Positions 18,296 through 26,443 of a DNA stretch of 64,000 nt are shown here, in pieces. The notes under the pieces are model-generated. The model was not told the origin of the DNA and did not search any database. It was given only the letters and a program-made list of their open reading frames with translations. The DNA comes from Cohnella sp. OV330 (lineage in GTDB: Bacteria > Bacillota > Bacilli > Paenibacillales > Paenibacillaceae). The stretch's first letter is position 1. The number at the start of each line of letters is the position of its first letter. The stretch lies in contig NZ_FOKE01000014.1 in assembly GCF_900112065.1 (NCBI RefSeq), positions 124,001 through 188,000 of the forward strand, in the 5' to 3' direction. The translations under genes and the position numbers were made by a program.

Positions 18296-18859
18296 CTAGG
18301 CTTCGCCTCCGTATTTATAGATGGAAATCGCAGTCTCGCCGTACAGGGCCAGCCTTCGCCGCTCGAAGATCCCGATGCGCTCCCCGTACGCGAAGCCCGA
18401 TTCATGCTCGATGACCGCCACCGTGTCCTCGCCCGCGAGTCCGCGCGCAGTCAGCTCCAGCAGAAGCTCGTCGCAAGTTTTCATGGCATAGGGCGGATCG
18501 AGGAATACCAGGTCGAACGGCCCGCCGCCGCGCTGCTCCAGCAGTCTGATCGCCTTGACGGCGTCCTGCCGGTAGATCTCGGCCTTATCCGCGAGACGCG
18601 TCGCGGCCAGGTTGGCGCGAACGACCTCAATGCTGCGCATGTTCGCGTCGACGAAGACGGCTCGTCCAGCGCCCCGGCTGAGCGCCTCGATCCCGAGCCC
18701 GCCTGTGCCGGCAAACAGGTCGAGCACGCGCTCCCCGTCAAAGTACGGCCCGATCATGCTGAAGAGGGCTTCTTTGACCTTGTCCGTCGTCGGACGGGTC
18801 GTCTGGCCCGGCACCGCCTTGAGCGGCCTCCCTCTGGCCTCTCCGGATATGACTCTCAT
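18296..18859 (-). CDS. rsmD: 16S rRNA (guanine966-N2)-methyltransferase RsmD
   Basis: RsmD methylates G966 of 16S rRNA with S-adenosylmethionine. Residues 47-56 (DLFAGTGGLG) form the SAM-binding motif, and DPPY at 121-124 is the catalytic N6/N2-methyltransferase motif. The family N-terminus MRVISGEARGRPLK places the start at 18859; an in-frame GTG eight codons earlier is less likely. The gene is followed immediately by coaD, the usual pair. Confidence 0.95.
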   Translation of the reverse strand: MRVISGEARGRPLKAVPGQTTRPTTDKVKEALFSMIGPYFDGERVLDLFAGTGGLGIEALSRGAGRAVFVDANMRSIEVVRANLAATRLADKAEIYRQDAVKAIRLLEQRGGGPFDLVFLDPPYAMKTCDELLLELTARGLAGEDTVAVIEHESGFAYGERIGIFERRRLALYGETAISIYKYGGEA

Positions 18860-19290
18860 CTGTGATGTTCGACCCCCGCGCACATGGAATGCCTGAATTT
18901 TACAGCAAGACAGCCGCGGGTCCGCCGCGGCTTAGATGAGGCTTATGTTACCATATCGAACCGCCGGCGGGAAGCCCGCTCCGAACGCTCGCTCCCCGGG
19001 CGCAAATTTTTGGTTTCGGCGCGTATATTTTTCCGCCTGACGGCGATACTGCTACTACCGGCGTCGAGAGATGCCGGGGATAACCGCGGAGAAGGCTTAC
19101 GTTTCCCCATAAGTTCTTCGTCCGGTTTCTCCTCTCCCATGAGGCCCTCGTCGCGAGACGGGGGTCGTTTTTTTATGCGCTCGCACTCTAGAATTTGTAA
19201 CGCAGGTCACAGATTCGAATCGCTCCGCTGTGGTATCATTAAAAGGTACTTACTGGATACAGATACCAATAGCGACGGAGTGTTGAGCCC
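18860..19290. other. Gene-free stretch with a terminator-like hairpin
   Basis: This 430-bp stretch has no convincing gene. At 19145-19164 CCCTCGT pairs with ACGGGGG and is followed by a run of seven Ts (plus strand), a terminator form with no gene before it on that strand. It may be an attenuated leader of the gene at 19291. No known riboswitch motif was recognised. Confidence 0.4.
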
Positions 19291-19908
19291 ATGAAAAAGA
19301 AGATTATCCTGCTTACCTTGATCGGCCTGCTGGCCGTAGGCGGCGTCGTCAGCGCCGCAAGCTTGTGGGGAACGTACAAAGGGTACGCCAAAGTCAGATT
19401 GACGCTGGGCGGCCAGGCGATCGCGACGCAGGGTACGCCCGCCATCAACTTCCAAGGCTCGACGATGCTGCCGTTGTCCGCGCTGAAGAGCGCCGGCGTC
19501 ACCTACACCTACGACGCTAAAAAGCAGACGGTCGACCTGAAGCCTGCCGGCGCCAATCTGGTGAAGCTGACGGAAGACGTCATTTCGCTCGGCGGCGACG
19601 GGATTTCGCTTACGGACATCGAGGGCGACGTGACGGCGGTCGTCTATTATCCGGCCCTTTACGGCTTCGACGACGATTGGACGGACGTCGACCAGATCTT
19701 CAAAAAGCTCGTGCCGGTCGGCGCCGTCTACATGCGGGTCGTCTACACCGACGACGACGAGGAAAATACGATCGAGATCAAAACGTCGGACTACGACAAG
19801 TTCCTGAAGGGCACTATCACGGACGACCAGCTGCAGCAGCTGTGGATTACGAGCGGTCCGCTGTTCGACAACCCGGTAGATTCGAGCGACACGGAAAACC
19901 TCGGCTAA
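19291..19908 (+). CDS. Secreted stalk-domain (copper amine oxidase N-terminal-like) protein
   Basis: The 205-residue protein starts with a KKKIILLTLIGLLAVGG hydrophobic signal segment. Residues about 32-75 resemble the copper-amine-oxidase N-terminal (stalk) beta domain that is common in Paenibacillaceae exoproteins (short beta strands and a PLSALKSAG helix). The C-terminal half is acidic with a DDDEEN run and no recognised domain. It is probably exported and is followed by its own terminator. The function is unknown. Confidence 0.7.
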   Translation: MKKKIILLTLIGLLAVGGVVSAASLWGTYKGYAKVRLTLGGQAIATQGTPAINFQGSTMLPLSALKSAGVTYTYDAKKQTVDLKPAGANLVKLTEDVISLGGDGISLTDIEGDVTAVVYYPALYGFDDDWTDVDQIFKKLVPVGAVYMRVVYTDDDEENTIEIKTSDYDKFLKGTITDDQLQQLWITSGPLFDNPVDSSDTENLG

Positions 19909-19969
19909 CGCATCCCCGGAACCGATCGCTCACTCGCACGTTCTCCCCAATCCATGATACGCAAGGCCA

Positions 19970-19999
19970 AAGACCTCCGCCGGGAGGTCTTTTTTTTTG
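19970..19999 (+). terminator. Rho-independent terminator
   Basis: AAGACCTCC-GCC-GGGAGGTCTT followed by a run of Ts. It lies about 60 bp after the stalk-domain gene. Confidence 0.9.
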
Positions 20000-20062
20000 C
20001 ACTCGGCTAAAAATATAACGCTTGACTTTTTTTGCCGGAGCGAACGGCCCTTGACAGCCTTA

Positions 20063-20071
20063 TGCTATAGT
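20063..20071 (+). promoter_or_regulatory. Extended -10 promoter element
   Basis: TGCTATAGT matches the extended -10 form (TGnTATAAT) and lies 36 bp upstream of the pentapeptide-repeat start codon. No good -35 is seen at standard spacing, which an extended -10 can tolerate. Confidence 0.45.
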
Positions 20072-20107
20072 AAAAAAGGTTAACGGTCACCGAAAGGAGT
20101 CATCCGC

Positions 20108-20713
20108 TTGTTCCAACACAATCAACAAAATTATGAAGGCGTCAGCTTCGGCAGCCAGGATCTGCGATACGGCGAGCTGACCGGCTGCACGTTTGTCCGG
20201 TGCTCATTCGCGCACGGCTCCCTGGAGGAGATCGCGTCCGTCAAATGCCGCTTCGTCGGCTGCGATTTTCGCGGCGCCGCGCTGAACGGCTCCGTGCATA
20301 CGGAATCTGCGTTCGAAAATTGCAACTTCGACGGCGCGGATCTGTTCGTCTCTAAGTTCGATCGCTGCAAAATGATGGGCTCGACGTTCTCCGGCGCTAC
20401 TTTGGACGGCATCTCCATCCTTCAGGGCGACTGGTCTTATACGAATCTGAGACAAGCCAAGCTGGCCAAGCAGGATTTGCGCGGCATTAAATTTTACGAA
20501 GCCGATTTGTCCGGCGCGCAGCTGACCAAGGCGGATCTGAGAGACTGCGACCTGTCGATGGCCTCCCTCGCCAAAGCGGACCTTCAGGGAGCAGACGCGA
20601 GAGGCGCCAAAATGGACGGCGTCGACTTCAAGCAGTTTGCGGTCACCGGACTTCGGATGGACCACGAGCAAGCGGTGCTGTTTTCTCTATCGCATGGCGC
20701 CAAAGTCGGCTGA
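20108..20713 (+). CDS. Pentapeptide-repeat protein
   Basis: The 201-residue protein consists largely of A(D/N)LXX-type five-residue repeats (for example GADLFVSKFD, EADLSGAQLTKADLRD, KADLQGADARGAKMDG), which fold as a right-handed quadrilateral beta helix. Some family members mimic DNA and protect gyrase, but many have unknown roles. The start is TTG at 20108, chosen because AAAGGAG sits 8 bp upstream and no ATG lies in a better place. It appears monocistronic. Confidence 0.85.
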   Translation: MFQHNQQNYEGVSFGSQDLRYGELTGCTFVRCSFAHGSLEEIASVKCRFVGCDFRGAALNGSVHTESAFENCNFDGADLFVSKFDRCKMMGSTFSGATLDGISILQGDWSYTNLRQAKLAKQDLRGIKFYEADLSGAQLTKADLRDCDLSMASLAKADLQGADARGAKMDGVDFKQFAVTGLRMDHEQAVLFSLSHGAKVG

Positions 20714-20846
20714 TCGCCGATCCTATCGCCGTCCGCAAGGGCGATGCGCGCTTTAATCGCGCCGATCGTTCACAAACGCGTCATTTCATTTCCTCCGGTT
20801 CCGTCCTGTATAATAGCAGCATTAAGCACTGGGCGGTGAGTCGACA

Positions 20847-20945
20847 ATGAACGGTCCGAAAGCGGTTGGGCTCGTGCTGGGCTATTGCCTGGCGGTATTT
20901 TTGTTCGTCGTGGTCATTTATTTGACGATCCGGTTTTCGACCTGA
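20847..20945 (+). CDS. Small single-helix membrane protein (32 aa)
   Basis: An ATG with a GGCGGTGAG ribosome binding site encodes 32 residues. Residues 8-28 are one hydrophobic helix (VGLVLGYCLAVFLFVVVIYL). A TATAAT element lies about 35 bp upstream and a strong terminator follows at 20963, so this is a self-contained transcription unit. No family is recognised. Confidence 0.55.
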   Translation: MNGPKAVGLVLGYCLAVFLFVVVIYLTIRFST

Positions 20946-20962
20946 CGCGCTTTGCGCGTACG

Positions 20963-20992
20963 GCCGGCTCCTTCCGAGGGGCCGGCTTTTTT
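20963..20992 (+). terminator. Rho-independent terminator
   Basis: GCCGGC/GCCGGC arms with inner CC/GG pairing are followed by TTTTTT. It ends the transcript of the 32-residue ORF. Confidence 0.85.
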
Positions 20993-21123
20993 GTCGCCCG
21001 CCGCTGCAAAAAGACGCCGTCCGGTCCAATTTGCGTCGTTTCGTGTCCGCTTGCGTTTCAACCATTCGCCGGATGTGTAAGAAAAATATAACAATACCGT
21101 GACGGAAGGAGGTGTGATGACGC

Positions 21124-21231
21124 ATGAAGCAGCAACGTCTCTCGCTTAGGAATTACCTGGCGTTCTTGGTGACCGAGGTGTCGGAAACGCTCAAGCAAGA
21201 TCCGCAATCCACGCCGCGTTCACGTCGCTGA
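21124..21231 (+). CDS. Small hypothetical ORF (35 aa)
   Basis: An ATG at 21124 lies 11 bp after a strong GGAGG and encodes a 35-residue basic peptide starting KQQRLSLRNYLAFLV. A terminator follows 34 bp later. A competing ATG at 21117 would encode only ten residues. The unit of ribosome binding site, ORF and terminator suggests a real small gene, but no family is recognised. Confidence 0.4.
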   Translation: MKQQRLSLRNYLAFLVTEVSETLKQDPQSTPRSRR

Positions 21232-21264
21232 TTCGTCATCACGCCCCTTCCAGGCAGACCGAAG

Positions 21265-21287
21265 CCGCCGTCCTCCGGCGGTTTTTT
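21265..21287 (+). terminator. Rho-independent terminator
   Basis: CCGCCG/CGGCGG stem with a 5-nt loop followed by TTTTTT. It ends the short transcript of the 35-residue ORF. Confidence 0.8.
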
Positions 21288-21427
21288 GTCGTTCAGCCTC
21301 TCTATTCCGCGAGAGGCGGCCGAGGAGGAAGAAAAAAACGCCATTTCAGTCTGCGGTTGGATAGACGAATCCCCGGGGCCGTATGATAAACTAAGCGAAT
21401 CAAACGATCCCGAAAGGACGATTCTTC

Positions 21428-21943
21428 ATGAACCAAGTCGCGCAATACGCGGTCCCTATCCTCTTGGTCGCGTTTATTATGTACCGCCGCATCCGGCGGA
21501 CGGTCGGCTTTCAGCTGCTGCGGCCGAGGAGACTTCAGATTCGAATCGGCATTTTCTCCCTCATCGGCGTCATTCTGATCGCAGCCGGGTTCGTCCATCC
21601 CATCGTATTCGCGGCCGACGCCGCGGGGCTCGCCCTAGGCGGTCTGCTCGCCTGGTTCGCCATCCGGCACAGCATCGTGGAACGGCGCAGCGACGGGCTC
21701 TACTATCGGACGCATGTCATCATCGAATCGCTCGTCATCGCGCTCTTCATCGGCAGAATCGCCTACCGTTTCCTGTTCGCGATGCAGAGCGCGCAGACGG
21801 CCGCGAATGGCGCAGGAGGCGCGGATTCGCTGCAGCAATACGGTCGCGATCCCTGGACGGCCGCCATCTTCTTCATTCTGATCGCCTACTACGCAGGCTA
21901 TTACATTTACGTGCTGCGCGCCGCTCCCAAGCGTGCCGCCTAA
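21428..21943 (+). CDS. CcdC-like (DUF1453) membrane protein
   Basis: The 171-residue protein has about five hydrophobic segments with RRxRRTVGFQLLRPRRLQIR between helices one and two, as in the CcdC/DUF1453 family. In B. subtilis CcdC is encoded next to CcdA, which is needed for cytochrome c maturation, but CcdC itself has no proven role. There is no ccdA here. A GAAAGGA ribosome binding site supports the ATG. Confidence 0.75.
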   Translation: MNQVAQYAVPILLVAFIMYRRIRRTVGFQLLRPRRLQIRIGIFSLIGVILIAAGFVHPIVFAADAAGLALGGLLAWFAIRHSIVERRSDGLYYRTHVIIESLVIALFIGRIAYRFLFAMQSAQTAANGAGGADSLQQYGRDPWTAAIFFILIAYYAGYYIYVLRAAPKRAA

Positions 21944-21993
21944 AACGGCATCCGCAATCGCATGCGCCGCCTGTCACAGAGAGGATGTCGAAT

Positions 21994-22185
21994 TTGAGAA
22001 CCGCAGACCAAGTCAAGCGGAAGTATCATGAGCTCGCCTCGCGCAAGCAAGCGCTCGAAGCGCTGTACGCGGAAGCGGGCGAGGAAGCACGCCCCGAGCT
22101 CCAGGCGCAGGCCGAGCGGCTGGAGGACCAACTGCTGCTGCTCGAATGGGTGCTGAACGCGCCGTCCGGCAGCTATCACGGCTGA
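21994..22185 (+). CDS. Small helical hypothetical protein (63 aa)
   Basis: This short acidic protein is predicted helical with regular L/A/E spacing, suggesting a coiled coil. A GAGAGG ribosome binding site lies about 9 bp before TTG 21994; an in-frame ATG at 21985 directly abuts it and is less likely (it would give 66 aa). The gene lies 50 bp after the CcdC-like gene and is followed by a terminator. No family or function is recognised. Confidence 0.6.
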   Translation: MRTADQVKRKYHELASRKQALEALYAEAGEEARPELQAQAERLEDQLLLLEWVLNAPSGSYHG

Positions 22186-22238
22186 GCGGATGAATCGATC
22201 AGAGCAGCCGCGACGCAGACAGGAGCCGGAATTGAACA

Positions 22239-22282
22239 AACAAGCCTTGCGACCCTTCGCTAGAAGGGATGCAAGGCTTGTT
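22239..22282. terminator. Bidirectional terminator
   Basis: A perfect 12-bp stem, AACAAGCCTTGC/GCAAGGCTTGTT, lies between converging genes. It serves the small plus-strand gene and the thiamine operon on the minus strand. Confidence 0.85.
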
Positions 22283-22285
22283 TTG

Positions 22286-23092
22286 TCAGGTATCGCGCGT
22301 CAATTCAAAACCGTAAAAAGCCGCCGTATTGCGGTCCAGCTCCCGCTCGGCCGCCTCAAGCTTAAGCCCGCGCAGCGCCGCGATCTCGCGCGCGACCGCA
22401 AGCGTCATGGCCGGCGTCGTCTCCATTCCCGCGAACGGGCCTTCGAACGGCCAGGGGCCGTCCGTCTCCGCCATCAGCTGTCCGAGCGGAAATGAAACGG
22501 CCAGTTCCCTGATGTCCGGCTCGTACAGAACGTCCGGCGTTAGCGAGATGAAGTATCCGCGCGCCGCGATGCGAGTCGTCGTCTCAGGCGCTCCCTTGTA
22601 CCAGTGAAAGTGCGCCCGGCGCACGCCGCGGCGATCCAGCACGTCGAGCGCCTTGTCCGCGTCCTCGTAAACCGCGTGGAGCGCGATCGGCCGGTCCAGC
22701 TCGGCGGCGAGGCCCGCGAAGACGTCGAGCTGCGCCAAGTACGGCGCTTCGTCGAACGCTTCGCCGCGCGCCTCGGCCTCGGTCCGCGTGTAGTAGGGCA
22801 GTCCGACCTCGCCGATCGCGAACGCTTCGCCGCTCTCCGCGAGCCGGCGAATCCAGTCGCACAGCCGCGCGAGCTCGCTAGGGCCGAGCGGCGGCTGCTC
22901 GGGGTGATGGCCATAGGCGGGCATCGCTCGTCCCGGCCACAAAGCCGAAAGGCGACGCGTCTCCGCGCAGGATTCGAGGTTCATCGAGACGGCGACGATG
23001 CCTCGCACGCCCGCCGCGAACGCCTCCGCGAGCAGCGCCTCCCGGCGCTCCGGCGGGTATTGGTCGGCGTGCAGATGCGCGTCATACGCCAT
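22286..23092 (-). CDS. TatD-family metal-dependent hydrolase
   Basis: The 268-residue protein has the TatD metal ligands in order: HLH in AHLHADQYP near the start, GEVGLPY, HAVYED, HWYKG and ETDGPWPF. TatD proteins are amidohydrolase-fold enzymes, often nucleases. The ATG at 23092 lies 11 bp inside the end of the upstream ABC ATPase gene, with that gene's GGGGAGG serving as ribosome binding site, so it is coupled to a thiamine-type transporter. Its role there is unknown; it could act on a phosphorylated or amide-linked vitamin precursor. Confidence 0.85.
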   Translation of the reverse strand: MAYDAHLHADQYPPERREALLAEAFAAGVRGIVAVSMNLESCAETRRLSALWPGRAMPAYGHHPEQPPLGPSELARLCDWIRRLAESGEAFAIGEVGLPYYTRTEAEARGEAFDEAPYLAQLDVFAGLAAELDRPIALHAVYEDADKALDVLDRRGVRRAHFHWYKGAPETTTRIAARGYFISLTPDVLYEPDIRELAVSFPLGQLMAETDGPWPFEGPFAGMETTPAMTLAVAREIAALRGLKLEAAERELDRNTAAFYGFELTRDT

Positions 23093-23864
23093 GGCCGGCA
23101 CCTCCCCGCTCGAGCAGCGCCAGCACTTCTTCCTTAAGCGCCACGAACGCCGGCTCCTTCCAGACATCCGCCCGCCTCGGCCGCTCGAACGGAATCCGAA
23201 TCTCCCGCAGCACGCTCGCCGGCGCCTTGGACAGCACGTAGATGCGGTCCGACAGCGTCAGCGCCTCCTCGATGCTGTGCGTGACGAACAGCACCGAGCG
23301 CCGCTCCTCTTCCCACAGCCGCAGCAGCCACGCCTGCATGTCCGCTCTGGTAAGCGCGTCGAGCGCGGCGAACGGCTCGTCGAGGCACATGACGCCGCGA
23401 GGCATGAGCAGCGCCCGCAGAAAAGACACGCGCTGCTGCATCCCGCCGGACAGCACCCGCGGATATTCGCCCGCCACGTCGCCGAGGCCGATGCGGTCCA
23501 GCCACTGCGCCGCCATAGACGACGCCTGCCGCCGCTCGATCCCGGCCGTCGTCAGCGCGGAGGCGATATTGGCGCCGACCGACATCCAAGGAAAAAGCGA
23601 AGCCTGCTGCGGCATATAGCTGATATGACCGCGTTGTCCGGTCGTGTCCGCGCCGTCGATCAGGATGCGCCCGGCATCCGGACGCTCGACGCCGCCGATC
23701 AGGCGGAAAAGCGTCGACTTGCCGCTGCCGGACGGCCCGAGCAGCGTGACGAACTCGCCGTCCGCGACCGTCAGCGAGATGCCGCCGAGCACGGGATGGG
23801 CTTTTTTGCCGCGCGAATAGCGATGATGAATATCGATCAGTTCGAGCTTCGCTTGCCCGCTCAT
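23082..23864 (-). CDS. thiZ: ABC transporter ATPase, thiamine-precursor type
   Basis: The 260-residue nucleotide-binding subunit has Walker A GPSGSGKST (43-51), signature LSGGMQQRV (near 140) and Walker B VMCLDEPFAALD. It belongs to the nitrate/taurine/hydroxymethylpyrimidine importer group. The start at 23864 overlaps the permease stop as ATGA, and the family N-terminus fits; the longer frame lies within the permease gene. It is the energising subunit of the ThiXYZ-type importer encoded here. Confidence 0.92.
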   Translation of the reverse strand: MSGQAKLELIDIHHRYSRGKKAHPVLGGISLTVADGEFVTLLGPSGSGKSTLFRLIGGVERPDAGRILIDGADTTGQRGHISYMPQQASLFPWMSVGANIASALTTAGIERRQASSMAAQWLDRIGLGDVAGEYPRVLSGGMQQRVSFLRALLMPRGVMCLDEPFAALDALTRADMQAWLLRLWEEERRSVLFVTHSIEEALTLSDRIYVLSKAPASVLREIRIPFERPRRADVWKEPAFVALKEEVLALLERGGAGHGV

Positions 23865-24634
23865 CGCGCTCCCTCCTCCCGGCCCGCCGGCCGCCAGCGG
23901 ACGACGAGGCGCTCGAGCAGCGCCGCGATGCCGTAGAACGCCAACGCCATGCCCACGATGCATACGATCGCGGCGAACACGCTCGTCGTGTCGTAGCCTT
24001 TGGACTTAAGCACCAGGTAATACCCGATGCCCTCGCTCGCGCCGAGCCACTCGGCGACGATGGCCGCAGTGATGCTGTACGTGGCCGTAATTTTCAGACC
24101 GGAGAAAAAGTACGGCAGCGAAGCCGGCAGCTCCAAGCGCCGCAGCACCGTAAGGCGGCTCGCGCCGATCATCGCGAGATACTCGCGAAGATTCGCGTCG
24201 GCCTGCCCGAGGCCGGCTAGCATCGACCAAGCGATCGGAAAGTAGCAGACAAGCGCCAGCAGCACGAGCTTCGGCGTCAGGCCGAAGCCGAACCAGATGA
24301 TGAGCAGCGGGCCCAGCGCGATTAGCGGAATGTTCTGCGTGATAATGATGATCGGCGACAGCGCCGCGCGGACGACGGGAATCAGGTGGAACAAGATCGC
24401 CGACAGCACGCCGAGCGCGATGCCGAGTCCGATGCCTTTCAAGGCGAGCCGAAGCGTCGAGCCGCTCTGCGCGAGCAGCCGGTCCCGCTGCTCCCACATC
24501 CGCTCGCCGATGGCGATCGGCGACGGCAGCGAGAAGGGCTTGATGTGCCATATGGCTACGCTCAGCTGCCAGAGCGCCAGCGCGGCGATCAACGTGCCGA
24601 CCGGCAGCAGCCATCGGCTGATATTACTGTCCAT
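23861..24634 (-). CDS. thiX: ABC transporter permease, thiamine-precursor type
   Basis: The 257-residue protein has about six membrane helices and the EAA-like loop (EYLAMIGASRLTVLRRLELPASLPYFFSGLK, shown here only as a landmark near residues 155-185) of SsuC/ThiX-type importers. It probably moves a thiamine pyrimidine precursor such as formylaminopyrimidine or hydroxymethylpyrimidine. It overlaps the DUF77 gene before it by 11 bp and the ATPase gene after it by 4 bp. Confidence 0.92.
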   Translation of the reverse strand: MDSNISRWLLPVGTLIAALALWQLSVAIWHIKPFSLPSPIAIGERMWEQRDRLLAQSGSTLRLALKGIGLGIALGVLSAILFHLIPVVRAALSPIIIITQNIPLIALGPLLIIWFGFGLTPKLVLLALVCYFPIAWSMLAGLGQADANLREYLAMIGASRLTVLRRLELPASLPYFFSGLKITATYSITAAIVAEWLGASEGIGYYLVLKSKGYDTTSVFAAIVCIVGMALAFYGIAALLERLVVRWRPAGREEGAR

Positions 24635-24929
24635 CGGGATATTTACGCAGCAGATGCGCCATCGAGGCGCTGTCCGTTCCGTGAACGAGCAGCTTGATTT
24701 GCGACAGGACGGACGGGCTTCCCTTTTCGAACATGGCCTGGTTCATTTCCTTCACGATATCGAGCAGTTGGTCGAGATCGCCCTCCATCGTCGTCTCGAG
24801 CGGCCCGACCCGATATGCAACGCCGGATGCCTTGATGATTTCGATCGCCCGGTCTACGTACAGATGCGTGTCGTCCTCCGGCTTGGCGGCCTTCGGCAAA
24901 ATCTGAATGCTGAGCAGCGCTTGCGACAT
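24624..24929 (-). CDS. Thiamine-binding DUF77/MTH1187-family protein
   Basis: The 101-residue protein has the small ferredoxin-like fold pattern of the DUF77 (MTH1187/YqgV) family, whose members bind thiamine or related pyrimidines. Family-like features are the N-terminal ALLSIQILPKA strand and the later SGVAYRVGPLETTMEGD segment. It lies between the binding-protein gene and the permease gene in a TPP-riboswitch operon, which fits a role in binding or buffering the imported precursor. Confidence 0.85.
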   Translation of the reverse strand: MSQALLSIQILPKAAKPEDDTHLYVDRAIEIIKASGVAYRVGPLETTMEGDLDQLLDIVKEMNQAMFEKGSPSVLSQIKLLVHGTDSASMAHLLRKYPDGQ

Positions 24930-24974
24930 GTCCGTCGTCCTCCTCGGTTAGGTTCTGTTTTTAGATTGTATTCA

Positions 24975-26051
24975 TTAAGGTTGCGGCAAAAATTCGTTCG
25001 TGAACATCGCGTCGTAGTCCAGGTCCTTCGTCAGCAGCTCGTGCTCCTTGAGGAACTCTGCGTAACCGGACCACACTTCGCGCTTCTGTTCGCCCCAACG
25101 GGGCGCATCGTCTTTGTATTTCGGGCTCAGCCAGGCTTGGCTCGCCTTGACTAGACCTGCGTTCAGGTCGGGATTGGCCTTGATCAAGATGTCCGCGGCT
25201 TCCGATGGATGATCGATCGCGTACTGATAGCCTTCAGACGCCCCTTCGACGAATGCGCGGACGGCGTCCGGCTTGTCCTTGATCATCTTTTCGCTCGTCG
25301 TCAGCACCGGCGTATAGTAATCGAGGCGCTTGTCGAAGTCCGACAGATAGACCATGTTGAGCTTCGTGCCGCGCTGCTCGGCCTCGATGCCGGTCCAGGC
25401 GTAGAAGATCCATTCGAAGTCGATATCCTTCTGCACGGCGGTGAAAAAGTCGGCGGTGCCCGCGTTGACGAACTTGACCTTGTTCACGTCGGCGCCCTGC
25501 TTCTGCATCATTGAGCCGATGACGGCCTGCTCGGCCGGCGAGCCCCATCCGCCGTAGCTATGGCCTTCGAAGTCTTTGGGCTCCTTGATGTTTTTGTCCG
25601 CGGGGGACGCGAAGCCCGATGTATTGTGCTGGATGATGGCGGCCAGCGAGACGATCGGCATGTCGTTCTCTCTCGCCAGGGTGAGACCCTCCTGCGCGCC
25701 TACGCCGAAGTCCGCCGCGCCCGTCGCGACCATCTGGTCCGCGCCGCTCTCCGGCGGCAGCACGATCTCGACGTCGAGTCCGCGCTTTTTCCAGTAGCCC
25801 TGTTCGGCCGCGACGTACAGTCCCGTATGGTTCGTGTTCGGCGTCCAGTCGAGCACGACCTTCACCTTGCCCAGGTCGGCGGCCTGCCCGCCCGATTGCG
25901 ATGCCGACGCTGGCGCGCTCGCTCCCGGCGATGGCGCGGCCGAACCGCTGCCTCCCTCGTTGTTCCCGTTCCCTCCGCAGCCCGCCAGGATCAGCAGCGC
26001 CGCGATCGCCGCCGCGCCCTTGCCTCGCCAGCTTTTTTGGACCATACCCAT
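24975..26051 (-). CDS. thiY: Thiamine-precursor ABC substrate-binding lipoprotein
   Basis: The 358-residue protein has a signal peptide with lipobox LAGC (Cys25), a Ser/Gly/Pro-rich linker and an NMT1/THI5-like periplasmic-binding domain (KVVLDWTPNTNHTGLYVA near residue 63). ThiY-type proteins bind pyrimidine precursors of thiamine. It is the first gene after a TPP riboswitch, which strongly supports that assignment. The next genes encode the rest of the importer. Confidence 0.92.
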   Translation of the reverse strand: MGMVQKSWRGKGAAAIAALLILAGCGGNGNNEGGSGSAAPSPGASAPASASQSGGQAADLGKVKVVLDWTPNTNHTGLYVAAEQGYWKKRGLDVEIVLPPESGADQMVATGAADFGVGAQEGLTLARENDMPIVSLAAIIQHNTSGFASPADKNIKEPKDFEGHSYGGWGSPAEQAVIGSMMQKQGADVNKVKFVNAGTADFFTAVQKDIDFEWIFYAWTGIEAEQRGTKLNMVYLSDFDKRLDYYTPVLTTSEKMIKDKPDAVRAFVEGASEGYQYAIDHPSEAADILIKANPDLNAGLVKASQAWLSPKYKDDAPRWGEQKREVWSGYAEFLKEHELLTKDLDYDAMFTNEFLPQP

Positions 26052-26095
26052 CTGTCTCTACTCCCTCTCCATGCCGCTTCGGCACGCAGACATTC

Positions 26096-26123
26096 AAAAA
26101 ACGCCCCCCGTATACGGAGGGCG
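26096..26123 (-). terminator. Riboswitch-linked intrinsic terminator
   Basis: On the minus strand CGCCCTCC-GTATAC-GGGGGGCG (with G:U pairs) is followed by TTTTTT. It lies about 40 bp downstream of the TPP aptamer and 45 bp before the first start codon, so the riboswitch very likely works by transcription termination. Confidence 0.85.
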
Positions 26124-26164
26124 CCCAAAATAAACATGGACAAAACGCGCGAATCCGATTCGCG

Positions 26165-26272
26165 CTTCCCGCCTCCCTACGCTGGTACTAACCAGATCAG
26201 GTTAAAGGGTCTGCATCGTCGATTGACGGGATGCACTCTCAGCCGGCCTATCCCAGCTCCCCCGGGGTTTGT
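26165..26272 (-). ncRNA. TPP (THI-box) riboswitch
   Basis: On the minus strand the conserved aptamer parts are present in order: GGGGGAGCTGGGATAGG, CTGAGAGTGCATCCC, GACCCTTTAACCTGATCTGG and TTAGTACCAGCGTAGGGA. These are the P2/P3 and P4/P5 cores of the thiamine pyrophosphate riboswitch. With the terminator at 26096-26123 it should switch off the thiamine-precursor importer when TPP is plentiful. Confidence 0.97.
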
Positions 26273-26443
26273 TCGATTGTCGACGTACTCGTCGGCGTTG
26301 ATTGATAACGCTCCTCATTATAGCAGAAGTTCGGATTCTGTCCAGCATTTGCATGCGCGAGACCGACCGCCGGTCCAAGCGGCCCCGTTTTTGCATAATT
26401 TTTCTGCCTGCGGCGCAACCTGCTAAAAAAGGGGCGAAATCCG

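Noticed and set aside
18944..19140. A c-di-AMP or other known riboswitch, or a 65-codon minus-strand gene
   Set aside because: No conserved aptamer core is visible, and the minus-strand frame has no suitable ribosome binding site.
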